Part shown: piece by piece, positions 1 to 8,557 of the stretch | Layout of the letters: every line of letters begins with the position of its first letter | Numbering within the stretch: position 1 is the stretch's first letter | Origin: Eubacterium sp. | Lineage (GTDB): Bacteria > Bacillota > Clostridia > Lachnospirales > Lachnospiraceae | Direction: 5' to 3' | NCBI GenBank assembly: GCA_021769425.1 | Contig: JAETSX010000044.1 | Coordinates: 1-40,404, forward strand | Length of the DNA stretch: 40,404 nt | The notes under the pieces: generated by a model | The model's input: the letters and a program-made list of their open reading frames with translations, nothing else | Databases searched by the model: none | What the model was told of the DNA's origin: nothing | Program-made: the position numbers and the translations under genes

Positions 1-171
1 ATGCGGGCTTACCATGACTGCGGGTACGACGGCTATATCCGTCCCGACCACGGCCGCCATATCTGGGGCGAGAAATGCCGTCCGGGATACGGGCTCTATG
101 ACCGCGCCCTGGGCATCATGTATTTGTGGGGCTGCTGGGACATGCTGGAGCGGGAAGCCGGAAACATTTAA
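1..171 (+). CDS. uxuA: Mannonate dehydratase UxuA, C-terminal fragment (5' end outside window)
   Basis: Frame 1 is open from the window edge to TAA at 169-171 and encodes the last 56 residues of D-mannonate dehydratase, which converts D-mannonate to 2-keto-3-deoxygluconate. The match rests on the conserved UxuA tail, with RPDHGR, an IWGE segment and [11 protein letters not shown], followed by a short aromatic-rich end. The ATG at position 1 is internal to the gene and is not the real start. It lies directly upstream of uxaC and the SDR-type uxuB on the same strand, so the three belong to one glucuronate pathway. The identification is sure; the rest of the gene is not visible. Confidence 0.93.
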   Translation: MRAYHDCGYDGYIRPDHGRHIWGEKCRPGYGLYDRALGIMYLWGCWDMLEREAGNI

Positions 172-306
172 GTTGTTTTTGCATAATGCTGCAAGACAAT
201 GTTAGGAAAGCAACTGATAGTTCACAGAATATATGCCGGGCCGGCGGAGCACGGATATCTTTGGAATTGCCGGCATAAGAAATTCAGGTAAGGTAGGGTG
301 CAAGTT

Positions 307-1707
307 ATGCGAAAATTTATGGATGAAAACTTCCTGCTGTCCACAGAAACAGCGGAAAAATTATACCACGGCACAGCAGAAAAGTTGCCAATCATTGACT
401 ACCACTGTCATATCAGCCCCCGGGAAATTGCGGAGGACCGGAAATTTGAAAATATTTCCCAGATATGGCTGGGCGGGGATCACTATAAGTGGCGGGTGAT
501 GCGGGCCGGAGGAATTGCAGAGGACAAAATTACCGGAGATGCGCCGGACCGTGAGAAATTCCGCGCTTTTGCCAGTGTGATGCCGAAACTCATTGGAAAC
601 CCCATTTACCACTGGAGCCATCTGGAGCTTCAGCGGGGATTCGGCATCGCAGAGCCGTTGACGCCGGAAAATGCAGACGCCGTCTATGACCGCTGCAATG
701 AAATTTTAGAAGGTTATTCTGCTCGTTCCCTGATGCGAAAGTTCCATGTGCAGGCCGTCTGTACTACAGACGACCCAACAGACAGCCTGGAATATCACGA
801 TAAGATCCAGGCAGACCCGGACATGGAAATCAAAGTCCTTCCGGCATTTCGTCCGGATTTGGCCGTCAATCTTGAAAAACCGGGCTTTGCCGGATATATG
901 GAAAAGCTGTCCCGCACCGTGGGAAGGAAACTGAACACGGCAGAGGATGTTGCCCTTGCCCTGGGCGAGAGGATTGACTATTTTGCCGATCACGGCTGTC
1001 TCTGCGCCGACCATGGCCTGGATTACTGTATGTATGAAAAGCCGGACAAGATGGCTGCAAACCATGCCTTTGCTATAGCAATGGAAGGGAAATGTCCGGA
1101 CCGGAAGCTGGCAGATGCCTACAAAACATTGGTTACCATTGCCTGCGCCAAAAAATACGCCCAGAAAAACTGGGTGATGCAGATCCATTTCGGCTGCCTG
1201 AGAAACATCAATAAGCCTCAGTTTGAGCTGCTTGGCCCGGACACCGGCTATGATGCGGTTAATAGCCGTTCCGGAGTGGAATGCGTGGCCCCTCTGCTGA
1301 ATGCATGTTTGGAAAGCGGGGGACTGCCCAAAACCATTCTCTACTCCTTAAATCCTACAGATAATACGGCAATTGCCACCATCATGGCATGCTTTCAGGG
1401 GGGAGGCGTTGCCGGGAAAATCCAACAGGGAAGCGCCTGGTGGTTTAACGATCACTGTTTTGGAATGCGCAACCAATTGACTGAATTAGCGGCCAACGGA
1501 GCGCTGGGCTGCTTTGTGGGAATGCTGACGGATTCCCGTTCTTTCCTGAGCTATACCCGCCACGAATACTTCCGCCGTGTGCTTTGCGAACTGGTGGGGG
1601 AATGGGTGGAAAACGGGCAGTATCCCGCAGATGAAAAGGCATTGAAGCAGTTGATTGGAAACCTGAGCTATTATAATACCCGGGATTATTTCGGGTTTGA
1701 AATATAA
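307..1707 (+). CDS. uxaC: Glucuronate isomerase UxaC
   Basis: Uronate isomerase converts D-glucuronate to D-fructuronate (and galacturonate to tagaturonate) in the cytoplasm, the first step of hexuronate breakdown. The product of about 466 residues has the usual family length and is an amidohydrolase-fold TIM barrel. The metal-binding HxH motif is seen in IIDYHCHISP near residue 38, followed by the family segments GGDHYKWRVMRAGG and ARSLMRKFHVQAVCTTDDP, with the C-terminal SYYNTRDYFGFEI. The frame extends back to a GTG at 298, but ATG 307 gives the typical MRKFMDENFLL start and sits about 8 nt after a GGTAGGG Shine-Dalgarno. It is flanked by uxuA (136 nt upstream) and uxuB (66 nt downstream), consistent with one operon. 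Confidence 0.96.
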   Translation: MRKFMDENFLLSTETAEKLYHGTAEKLPIIDYHCHISPREIAEDRKFENISQIWLGGDHYKWRVMRAGGIAEDKITGDAPDREKFRAFASVMPKLIGNPIYHWSHLELQRGFGIAEPLTPENADAVYDRCNEILEGYSARSLMRKFHVQAVCTTDDPTDSLEYHDKIQADPDMEIKVLPAFRPDLAVNLEKPGFAGYMEKLSRTVGRKLNTAEDVALALGERIDYFADHGCLCADHGLDYCMYEKPDKMAANHAFAIAMEGKCPDRKLADAYKTLVTIACAKKYAQKNWVMQIHFGCLRNINKPQFELLGPDTGYDAVNSRSGVECVAPLLNACLESGGLPKTILYSLNPTDNTAIATIMACFQGGGVAGKIQQGSAWWFNDHCFGMRNQLTELAANGALGCFVGMLTDSRSFLSYTRHEYFRRVLCELVGEWVENGQYPADEKALKQLIGNLSYYNTRDYFGFEI

Positions 1708-1773
1708 TGTATATGGAATTATGGCAATGTCCGGAATCATTCCGGATTTCACGTGTAAAGGAAGGAGAAGATT

Positions 1774-2619
1774 ATGTTGGAATTACCATTAAATATAAAG
1801 TTTACAGAGAAAGTCGTTGTAGTGACCGGAGCCGGCGGCATACTCTGCGGAACCATGGCAAAAGCCTTCGCCCAGGCAGGCGCTAAAGTTGCGGCCTTGG
1901 ACTTAAACGAGGAAGCAGTGAAGAAGCTGGCAGAGGAATGCAAAGCTGCAGGCTATACCTGCGAAGGTTACAAAGCGAATGTGCTGGATTCGGAAGAACT
2001 GGAGGCTGTTCACCAGCAGGTATTAGTGGATTTAGGTCCCTGTGATATCTTAATCAACGGCGCCGGAGGGAATAATCCCCGTGCCACCACAGATAACGAA
2101 TACCACCATGAGAGAACGGAAGGCCAGAAAACATTTTTTGATCTTGATCCCAGCGGAGTGGATTTCGTCTTTAAGCTGAATTTCCAGGGAACGCTGCTTC
2201 CCACTCAGGTATTTGCCAAAGAAATGGCAGAGCGAAAATCCGGCTGTATCCTGAATGTTTCTTCCATGAATGCCTATGTGCCGCTGACAAAAATACCTGC
2301 ATATTCCGGAGCGAAAGCTGCGGTATCCAACTTTACCCAGTGGCTGGCGACTCATTTTGCAGGAACAGGAATCCGCTGCAATGCCATTGCGCCGGGATTT
2401 CTGGTGTCCAATCAGAACCGTTCCCTGCTCTTTCAGGAAGACGGCACGCCTACTCCCCGCTCCAATAAGATTCTGGCCGGTACGCCTATGGGACGGTTTG
2501 TGGAAGGAGAGGAGCTTCTGGGCGGCGTGTTTTTCCTGTGTGATGACAAAGCGGCCAGCGCAATCACCGGCGTAGTGCTTCCCATTGATGCAGGATATTC
2601 CGCATATTCCGGAGTATAG
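1774..2619 (+). CDS. uxuB: D-mannonate oxidoreductase (fructuronate reductase), SDR type
   Basis: This is a 281-residue classical short-chain dehydrogenase. Visible motifs are the cofactor loop TGAGGILCGTMAKAF near residue 18, NGAGG, and the catalytic Ser with YSGAK (Tyr-x-x-x-Lys) after SSMNAYVPLTKIPA. The family insert after NGAGG, with the NNPRATTDNEYHH segment, is typical of the Gram-positive SDR mannonate dehydrogenases rather than the long-chain E. coli UxuB. It should interconvert fructuronate and mannonate with NAD(H), linking UxaC to UxuA. The start follows AAGGAAGGAG with ideal spacing. The assignment rests on both sequence and position in the uxuA-uxaC block; specificity for mannonate is inferred from that context. 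Confidence 0.88.
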   Translation: MLELPLNIKFTEKVVVVTGAGGILCGTMAKAFAQAGAKVAALDLNEEAVKKLAEECKAAGYTCEGYKANVLDSEELEAVHQQVLVDLGPCDILINGAGGNNPRATTDNEYHHERTEGQKTFFDLDPSGVDFVFKLNFQGTLLPTQVFAKEMAERKSGCILNVSSMNAYVPLTKIPAYSGAKAAVSNFTQWLATHFAGTGIRCNAIAPGFLVSNQNRSLLFQEDGTPTPRSNKILAGTPMGRFVEGEELLGGVFFLCDDKAASAITGVVLPIDAGYSAYSGV

Positions 2620-2689
2620 AAAAAAGAATCGGAACCAACCGTTCCTCAATGCAGGATTCCTGGAATAATTGTCTGTTGTTATGATGTGT

Positions 2690-2758
2690 TGCTCCGGCTG
2701 TTAAGTATCGACGTTTATTTGCCTGAATTTTCATCGGTATTTAACACCCGGAGTATTA
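2690..2758. repeat. Dispersed hairpin repeat family B, copy B1 (diverged)
   Basis: The left end GCTCCGGCTGTTAAGTATCG and the right end CGGTATTTAACACCCGGAG form an imperfect inverted repeat that can fold into one hairpin. The same terminal sequence recurs at 3176-3260, 12958-12971, 13110-13132 and 31838-31864. It lies between two convergent genes (uxuB and the NUDIX remnant). Confidence 0.6.
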
Positions 2759-2779
2759 TGCTGTTTTTCTGCTTCGAGA

Positions 2780-3058
2780 TCATCTTGCAGAAAGTATTTT
2801 GCTGACATGCTCTAACAGCAGCGGCTGGATCTCCGGATAAGTCCATTGGCATTCTGCGGGAGGTTCTTCCCACAGGACAATCCTTTCTATTTCACTGTGC
2901 AGTTCCGGCTCGAAACTTTGGATATCAGCATAATAGGGACATTCATAGGTTGTCCATTCCCTGTGCTTGCAGAAGACCCATTTTCCATTGGAGCGGGAGA
3001 CAATGACTGCAAATTTCAACAATTCATCTTCTGTCTGTTCATAAAAGTTTACTTTCAT
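2780..3058 (-). pseudogene. NUDIX hydrolase with the catalytic Nudix box deleted in frame
   Basis: The 92-residue frame begins like small NUDIX hydrolases (MKVNFYEQTEDELLKFAVIV, then GKWVFCKHREWTTYECP) and ends like their C-terminus (YYADIQSFEPELHSEIERI, then WTYPEIQPLLLEHV). Family members normally have some 50 further residues between these blocks, starting with GGH and holding the GX5EX7REUXEEXGU Nudix box. Here ECP runs straight into YYADI, so the metal-binding catalytic motif is missing while the frame is kept. The start has a good GGGAGGT site on the minus strand. The protein could be made but cannot be an active pyrophosphohydrolase; it is best read as a recent in-frame deletion product. 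Confidence 0.75.
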
Positions 3059-3151
3059 ATCATACCTCCCAGTGTATCGTAAGTTGTAAAGATTATAACC
3101 TGTACCAGATCAGAAGTCAAGTATTTTCAGAACATATATTCGAGAATTATA

Positions 3152-3180
3152 TTGACTTGTGAAAAGTCCTGTGTTAATAT
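3152..3180 (+). promoter_or_regulatory. Sigma-A type promoter for the GNAT gene
   Basis: TTGACT at 3152-3157 and TAATAT at 3175-3180 are separated by 17 nt. The -10 element overlaps the left end of hairpin copy B2, so the transcript would begin with that hairpin. Confidence 0.55.
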
Positions 3181-3260
3181 TACTCCAGCAGTTAAATATC
3201 ACAGCATCTTACTTGCCCAAATCTCCATCTGCTGTGATATTTAACTGCCGGAGTAATATT
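3176..3260. repeat. Dispersed hairpin repeat family B, copy B2 (31-bp stem)
   Basis: The left arm 3176-3206 and the right arm 3230-3260 are inverted copies with one mismatch over 31 positions, leaving a 23-nt loop. The arms read AATATTACTCCAGCAGTTAA outward-in. This is the best-preserved member of family B and lies in the 5' untranslated region of the GNAT gene. Confidence 0.85.
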
Positions 3261-3317
3261 TAGAAAAAACAGCAGAGATTTTTTCTTCTGGTGCAGAATA
3301 GGAATGGATGGGAAAAT

Positions 3318-3857
3318 ATGAAAGACTATACTATAATGCCAATCCGGCGGCGCCCGGAGTTACTGGATGATGCGGCTCGCTGGTTTCATGGGAAATGGCA
3401 GATTCCAGTGGAGGCCTATCGGGAAAGCATGGAGGAATGCCTGAAGAATCAGCGACCCGTTCCCCAATGGTATGTGGCAGTTGAGGACAGCGGTTCTGTT
3501 CCCTGTCCCGTATGTCAGGAAACGGAGTGCACGGATGCCGGTATGGGAGAAACAGAAGGATTTTCTGACAGAATCATAGGCGGGCTTGGCGTTATTGCCA
3601 ACGATTTTCATGAGCGAAAAGATTTAGCGCCCAATGTCTGCGCTGTCTATGTGGAAGAAGAGTTCCGCTGCCAGGGCATTGCAGGAAGCATGTTAGATTA
3701 TGTATGCAGGGATATGAAAGAAAAAAATATCGACACCCTGTATTTGATTACAGACCACACTTCTTTTTATGAACGTTATGGGTGGGAATTTTTGTGCATG
3801 GTAAAGGGGGAAGGGGAAGCAGAGCCGTCCCGGATGTATGTGCATAAGATGTCTTAG
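3318..3857 (+). CDS. GNAT family N-acetyltransferase
   Basis: The 179-residue protein has a GNAT acetyl-CoA fold. Motif A is visible as NVCAVYVEEEFRCQGIAGSM (RCQGIAG is the Q/RxxGxG/A pyrophosphate-binding loop) and motif B as TSFYERYGWEFL. The N-terminus (IRRRPELLDDAARWFHGKW) resembles GNATs annotated as amino-glycoside-like or general acetyltransferases. An insertion of about 28 residues with two CP/CQETEC cysteine pairs interrupts the beta-strands between VAVEDSG and IIGGLGVI. ATG 3318 is preferred to an in-frame GTG at 3291 because homologous GNATs start just before this strand; the ribosome site is weak either way. The substrate cannot be told from sequence. Confidence 0.85.
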   Translation: MKDYTIMPIRRRPELLDDAARWFHGKWQIPVEAYRESMEECLKNQRPVPQWYVAVEDSGSVPCPVCQETECTDAGMGETEGFSDRIIGGLGVIANDFHERKDLAPNVCAVYVEEEFRCQGIAGSMLDYVCRDMKEKNIDTLYLITDHTSFYERYGWEFLCMVKGEGEAEPSRMYVHKMS

Positions 3858-4056
3858 CCAAATTTGTTCCGCACTCGGTTTCATTATTACAATTTGTTCT
3901 GCGTCCGGTTTCATTATTACAGTCTGTTTTGCTTCTTTGCAATCAGTTTTAGCTGCGCGGTATGCCGCCGGCGCATAGCGCAGTCCATTGGCGCAGGCAA
4001 TGCTGCGCCTTATTCCTTAACATTTCATGTAAAATATTATTTTTTTAAAAAGTTTC
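3858..4056. repeat. Intergenic stretch with 30-bp tandem repeat and a GC hairpin
   Basis: Two near-identical 30-bp units occupy 3861-3890 and 3891-3920 (AATTTGTTCCGCACTCGGTT and its continuation), with a third degraded half unit to about 3935. Further on, GGCGCAG at 3990-3996 pairs with CTGCGCC at 4003-4009, a small stem followed by a T-rich but broken tract, which may weakly terminate GNAT transcription. No gene is supported here; the long forward frame reaching back from marR is just open sequence. Confidence 0.6.
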
Positions 4057-4084
4057 TTGACAATACAATTTATCTGCATATAAT
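4057..4084 (+). promoter_or_regulatory. Consensus sigma-A promoter for marR-ABC operon
   Basis: TTGACA at 4057-4062 and TATAAT at 4079-4084 are separated by 16 nt. TATAAT is mirrored by ATTATA at about 4101-4106, a possible MarR operator around the start site. Autoregulation is inferred from family habit. Confidence 0.75.
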
Positions 4085-4176
4085 AGTTCTATATAAAACA
4101 ATTATATGCCGCCGGGCGCCTGGAAAGTGGCAAAAGGCCATTCCGGAATGCTCTGCGGGGATAAAGGAGGAACACT

Positions 4177-4185
4177 ATGAAATGA
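4177..4185 (+). other. Two-codon ORF (Met-Lys-stop) overlapping the marR start
   Basis: ATG AAA TGA starts 6 nt after the AAAGGAGG site and its stop overlaps the marR ATG at 4182 as ATGA. The spacing favours this upstream ATG over the marR ATG, so ribosomes may start here and restart at marR. Confidence 0.4.
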
Positions 4186-4667
4186 ATCGAAAAGACACTC
4201 TGGGCTTTCAGATTAAGACTCTGGATAATCTGTTTTTCCGAAATCTGCTTGCTTATGAGACCGGCCAGAAAGGGCTGGATGAAGTAACGGTGATGCATAG
4301 CTGGATTCTGGGATTTCTGTATGAGAATGCTGACAGGGATACATTTCAAAAAGATATAGAAACGGAATTTTCCATTGCAAGGTCTACGGTCACCAGCATT
4401 GTAAAGCTGATGGAGAAAAAAGGATATATTTCCAGAGAATCCGTGGAAAAAGACGGCCGTCTGAAAAAGCTGGTTCTGACAGAAAAAGGCCGGAAAATCC
4501 ATGAGCAGCATATTGACGATATTGATTTACTGGAAGAACGGTGCAAACGGAATATTTCGCCGGAGGACATTGAATTGTTTCTTGCGGTGGCAGGAAGATT
4601 GAAACGGAACCTGGAAGAGGATATTGCATGCAGTTATTCAAAGATTTCCGTTTCCGGGAAAAAATGA
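4182..4667 (+). CDS. MarR family transcriptional regulator
   Basis: The 161-residue winged-helix regulator has the MarR layout: an N-terminal helix, then the recognition helix in FSIARSTVTSIVKLMEKKGYISRE and the wing KDGRLKKLVLTEKGRKI, then a C-terminal dimer helix. The start is ATG 4182, giving MNRKDTLGFQIKTLDNLFF, because the frame further upstream has no coding character. It stands directly before two ABC half-exporters, the classical arrangement in which a MarR protein represses its own exporter and is released by a drug-like ligand. The ligand is unknown. Confidence 0.93.
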   Translation: MNRKDTLGFQIKTLDNLFFRNLLAYETGQKGLDEVTVMHSWILGFLYENADRDTFQKDIETEFSIARSTVTSIVKLMEKKGYISRESVEKDGRLKKLVLTEKGRKIHEQHIDDIDLLEERCKRNISPEDIELFLAVAGRLKRNLEEDIACSYSKISVSGKK

Positions 4668-4707
4668 AAGGAAGGTGAGGAATATGGAGAATACAGGAGG
4701 AACCAGT

Positions 4708-6486
4708 ATGGTAAAGACGATTTTAGGACAGGTGAAGGAATTTAAGAAGGATTCTTTGATTACTCCTGTCTGCATGATACTGGAAGTGATTATGGAGATG
4801 CTGATCCCTTTGCTGATGGCAGCTATTATTGACAATGGAGTGGAAAAGGGAGATATGAACTATATCTGCAAAACAGGAGCCGTGATGATGCTGCTGGCTG
4901 TTTTCGGACTGATGGCAGGCATGATGGGAGCCAAATACGGCGCCAGTGCATCCACAGGCCTTGCCAGGAATTTGAGGTTTGCCATGTTTGACAATATTCA
5001 GAGTTTTTCTTTTGCAAATATAGACAGATTTTCCACGGCCGGCCTTGTGACGCGGCTGACCACGGATATCACCAATGTACAAAATGCTTATCAGATGATC
5101 CTGCGTATGTGCGTACGTGCGCCCATCAGCATGATAACGGCCATGATAATGGCATTTTTAATCAATGCAAAACTGGCTAGTATTTATTTGATTGCAGTGA
5201 TTGCACTGGGCTTCTGCCTGTTTTTGATTATGAGGAAGGCAATGAGGTATTTCAAAGAAATTTTTCCTAAATACGATGATTTAAATGCCAGCGTGCAGGA
5301 AAATGTGTCGGCAATCCGTGTGGTAAAGGCTTATGTGCGGGAGGATTATGAGAATGAGAAATTTACCAGGGCCAGCGGCAACATTTATCAGATGTTTACC
5401 AAAGCTGAGAAGATTCTGACCTGGAATGCGCCGCTGATGCAGATTGCCGTATACGGATGTATTCTGGCCATAAGCTGGCTGGGAGCCAAAATGATTATAA
5501 GCAATGCGCTGACTACAGGGCAGCTTATGAGTCTGATGACATACTGTATGAATATTTTGATGAGCCTTATGATGCTGTCCATGATTTTTGTAATGGTAAC
5601 CATGAGTGCGGCAAGCGCTGAGCGTATTGCAGAAGTAATCAATGAAAAGAGTACATTGTCCAATCCGGATCATCCAATTAAAGAAGTGCCGGATGGAAGG
5701 ATTACTTTTGAGCATGTGGATTTTTCTTATTCAAAACCATTGTCAGGAACTGAGAATGGAGAAGGCGGGGAACTGGTATTAAAAGATATTAATCTGGAAA
5801 TTCACGCCGGTGAAACCATAGGGATTATCGGTGGAACCGGAAGCGCCAAATCCAGTCTTGTGAACCTGATCAGCCGGCTTTATGACGTGACGGCGGGCAG
5901 CGTATCAGTGGGAGGCATTGATGTAAAAGAGTATGATATGGAAGAGCTGCGGAATCAGGTTTCTGTGGTGCTTCAGAAGAATGTACTGTTTTCCGGTACA
6001 ATTCTGGAAAATCTCCGATGGGGAGATAAAAATGCAACGAAAGAAGACTGCATCAGGGTTTGTAAAATGGCCTGCGCCCATGAATTTATTGAGCAGTTTC
6101 CCGACCAGTATGATACATATATTGAACAGGGGGGAAGCAACGTATCCGGCGGACAGAAACAGCGTCTCTGCATTGCCAGGGCTTTGCTGAAAAAGCCGAA
6201 GATTCTGATTCTGGATGATTCCACCAGTGCAGTGGATACCGCCACTGACAGCAGGATTCGGAAAGCTTTTGCAGAGGAGATACCAGATACCACGAAGCTG
6301 ATTATTGCTCAGCGTGTGTCCAGCGTGCAGAGCGCGGACAGAATTATTGTGATGGACAATGGCAGGGTGGCGGATTTCGGCTCCCATGAGGAATTATTAG
6401 AGCGCAGTGAAATTTATCAAGATGTCTATGAGTCCCAGACAGGGGGCGGCGGAGACTTTGACCAGCCGGGAGGTGACAGAGAATGA
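4708..6486 (+). CDS. ABC exporter half-transporter with degenerate ATP site (subunit 1)
   Basis: A fused membrane and ATPase domain protein of about 592 residues forms one half of a heterodimeric multidrug-type exporter. Six membrane segments precede the nucleotide domain. Walker A is GGTGSAKS (residue 375), the signature is VSGGQKQR (479), Walker B is LILDDSTSAVD (503) and the switch position reads IIAQRVSS (535). The catalytic Glu after Walker B is Asp and the H-loop His is Gln, as in the degenerate-site subunit of TM287/288- and BmrC-type exporters. Two starts are possible: ATG 4684 after AAGGTGAGG, and ATG 4708, which has a strong AGGAGG at ideal distance and gives the family's usual beginning. 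The gene follows marR by 40 nt. Confidence 0.93.
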   Translation: MVKTILGQVKEFKKDSLITPVCMILEVIMEMLIPLLMAAIIDNGVEKGDMNYICKTGAVMMLLAVFGLMAGMMGAKYGASASTGLARNLRFAMFDNIQSFSFANIDRFSTAGLVTRLTTDITNVQNAYQMILRMCVRAPISMITAMIMAFLINAKLASIYLIAVIALGFCLFLIMRKAMRYFKEIFPKYDDLNASVQENVSAIRVVKAYVREDYENEKFTRASGNIYQMFTKAEKILTWNAPLMQIAVYGCILAISWLGAKMIISNALTTGQLMSLMTYCMNILMSLMMLSMIFVMVTMSAASAERIAEVINEKSTLSNPDHPIKEVPDGRITFEHVDFSYSKPLSGTENGEGGELVLKDINLEIHAGETIGIIGGTGSAKSSLVNLISRLYDVTAGSVSVGGIDVKEYDMEELRNQVSVVLQKNVLFSGTILENLRWGDKNATKEDCIRVCKMACAHEFIEQFPDQYDTYIEQGGSNVSGGQKQRLCIARALLKKPKILILDDSTSAVDTATDSRIRKAFAEEIPDTTKLIIAQRVSSVQSADRIIVMDNGRVADFGSHEELLERSEIYQDVYESQTGGGGDFDQPGGDRE

Positions 6487-8468
6487 CAGAAGCAGGAAAA
6501 GAAAAGATAAATTCCGGACAGAAAAACGCGGGAAACCAGGAAACACAACCGAAAGGCGCCACTGGAAAAGGATCGCAGGGATCCAAACCGAAGATAAAAA
6601 GTCCGGGGAAGCTATTTGCAAGATTGATGAAATATATCCTTGCAAATTATAAATTTCACATTGTATTTGTGATTGTGGGAATTCTGGCAGGCGTGCTTGC
6701 AAATGTCCGGGGAACCTTGTTTATGCAAACCTTAATAGATGTGTATATTCTGCCTATGATTGGAGCGGAGCATCCGGATTTCGGGCCTTTGGCGGCAGCT
6801 ATTTTCCAGGTGGCGGTGATTTATGGAATCGGGGCGTTCTCCACCTGGGGATATAACCGTTTGATGGTAAAAGTGACGCAGGGAACTCTGCAGCATCTCA
6901 GAGATGATATGTTTACCCATATGGAAAGCCTTCCAATCAAGTATTTTGACACTCATTCCCATGGGGATATTATGTCCATTTATACCAATGACATTGATAC
7001 CCTGCGGCAGATGATCAGTCAGAGCATGCCCCAGCTTTTATCCAGCGGCATTACAGTGGTAAGCGTTTTAATCAGCATGTTTTTTCTGAATGTGCCGCTG
7101 ACTCTTGTGACGCTTCTTATGGTGGCAGTCATGCTTTTTGCAACCAAAACATTTGCAGGCAGGAGCGGGAAATATTTTATCGCCCAGCAGCGGGATTTGG
7201 GAAAGGTCAACGGATATATTGAAGAGATGATGGAAGGCCAGAAGGTAGTGAAGGTTTTCTGTCATGAGGATGAGAGCAGGAGGCGTTTTCAGGAATTGAA
7301 TGAGGAATTGTTTGCAAGTGCAAATAATGCCAATAAATTTGCCAATATGTTAGGGCCGGTGAACCTGCAGCTTGGAAATCTGAGTTATGTGGTCTGCGCC
7401 ATGGTGGGCGGAATCCTTGCATTGAACAAAATCGGCGGATTTACCCTGGGCGGACTTGCAAGCTTTCTGACTTTTAATCGAAGCTTTAATATGCCTATCA
7501 ACCAAGTGAGCCAGCAGCTGAACAGTGTGGTAATGGCAATGGCAGGCGCGGAGCGTGTGTTTGCCCTGTTGGATGAAAAGCCGGAAACGGATGAAGGCTA
7601 CGTGACTTTAGTCAATGCCAAAAAGGAAAACGGCGTCCTGACAGAGACGGAAGAGCGGACGGGGCTTTGGGCCTGGAAGCATTATCATCAGGCTCAGGAA
7701 ACCACGGATTATATTGAACTGACCGGGGATGTGGTGTTTGATGATGTGGACTTTGGATATAATGAAGAGAAAATTGTGCTGCATAATGTGAAAATGTTTG
7801 CCAATGCAGGGCAGAAAATTGCTTTTGTAGGCTCTACCGGAGCCGGGAAGACCACCATAACCAATCTGATTAATCGTTTTTATGATATCCAGGACGGAAA
7901 GATCCGCTATGACGGAATTAATGTCAATAAGATTAAAAAAGCAGATTTGCGCCGTTCTCTTGGCATTGTGCTGCAGGACACCCATCTCTTTACCAATACG
8001 GTCATGGAGAATATCCGTTATGGGAAGCTGGACGCCACGGATGAAGAAGTCATTGCCGCTGCAAAACTGGCCAATGCGGATCAGTTTATCCGCAGGCTGC
8101 CAAAAGGCTATCAGACCATGCTGACCGGAGACGGCGCCAATTTAAGCCAGGGACAGAGGCAGCTGCTGGCAATTGCCCGTGCGGCAGTGGCGGATCCTCC
8201 TGTTTTAATTCTGGATGAGGCTACCAGTTCCATTGATACCAGAACAGAACGGCTGGTACAGGACGGTATGGACAAATTGATGAAAGGAAGGACCACCTTT
8301 GTAATTGCCCACAGACTTTCCACCGTCCGCAACAGCGACTGCATTATGGTGCTGGAACAGGGACGGGTGATTGAGCGGGGCGCCCATGATGATCTGATTG
8401 CACAGCAGGGAAAATATTATCAGCTTTACACCGGGAAGACGCCGGGACTTGGCATGGCGGAGGGATAA
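6483..8468 (+). CDS. ABC exporter half-transporter with catalytic ATP site (subunit 2)
   Basis: The 661-residue partner overlaps subunit 1 by 4 nt (ATGA), which implies coupled translation and a heterodimer. It has six membrane segments, Walker A GSTGAGKTT, signature LSQGQRQ, Walker B VLILDEATSSID with intact catalytic Glu, and an intact H-loop in VIAHRLSTV. Its signature is the non-canonical LSQGQ, so the two composite sites are asymmetric. About 45 polar residues rich in Lys, Gly and Gln precede the first membrane segment, and some 40 extra residues with a TETEERTGLWAWKHYHQ segment are inserted before the nucleotide domain; both are typical of the larger subunit in this subfamily. The substrate is not predictable. 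Confidence 0.94.
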   Translation: MTEAGKEKINSGQKNAGNQETQPKGATGKGSQGSKPKIKSPGKLFARLMKYILANYKFHIVFVIVGILAGVLANVRGTLFMQTLIDVYILPMIGAEHPDFGPLAAAIFQVAVIYGIGAFSTWGYNRLMVKVTQGTLQHLRDDMFTHMESLPIKYFDTHSHGDIMSIYTNDIDTLRQMISQSMPQLLSSGITVVSVLISMFFLNVPLTLVTLLMVAVMLFATKTFAGRSGKYFIAQQRDLGKVNGYIEEMMEGQKVVKVFCHEDESRRRFQELNEELFASANNANKFANMLGPVNLQLGNLSYVVCAMVGGILALNKIGGFTLGGLASFLTFNRSFNMPINQVSQQLNSVVMAMAGAERVFALLDEKPETDEGYVTLVNAKKENGVLTETEERTGLWAWKHYHQAQETTDYIELTGDVVFDDVDFGYNEEKIVLHNVKMFANAGQKIAFVGSTGAGKTTITNLINRFYDIQDGKIRYDGINVNKIKKADLRRSLGIVLQDTHLFTNTVMENIRYGKLDATDEEVIAAAKLANADQFIRRLPKGYQTMLTGDGANLSQGQRQLLAIARAAVADPPVLILDEATSSIDTRTERLVQDGMDKLMKGRTTFVIAHRLSTVRNSDCIMVLEQGRVIERGAHDDLIAQQGKYYQLYTGKTPGLGMAEG

Positions 8469-8548
8469 GCATACAGAATATGAGATTTGACCTCCGGAGC
8501 AATCCGGAAAGGCTGGGTTAAAATTAGCTGTATCATTCTGTAAAACAG

Positions 8549-8557
8549 TGATATAAT
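8549..8557 (+). promoter_or_regulatory. Extended -10 promoter reading into the tandem array and SDR gene
   Basis: TGATATAAT is a perfect extended -10 (TGnTATAAT). No good -35 is seen 16-18 nt upstream. The start site would fall at the beginning of the 34/35-bp array, so the SDR mRNA would carry the array as leader. Confidence 0.5.

Noticed and set aside
706-1188. Long antisense ORFs within uxaC, the ABC genes, the NRPS and others
   Set aside because: They lie on the strand opposite strongly conserved genes, lack ribosome sites and show no protein family features.
3864-4181. N-terminal extension of the MarR protein
   Set aside because: The open frame covers a 30-bp tandem repeat, the promoter and the ribosome site; the MarR fold starts at 4182.
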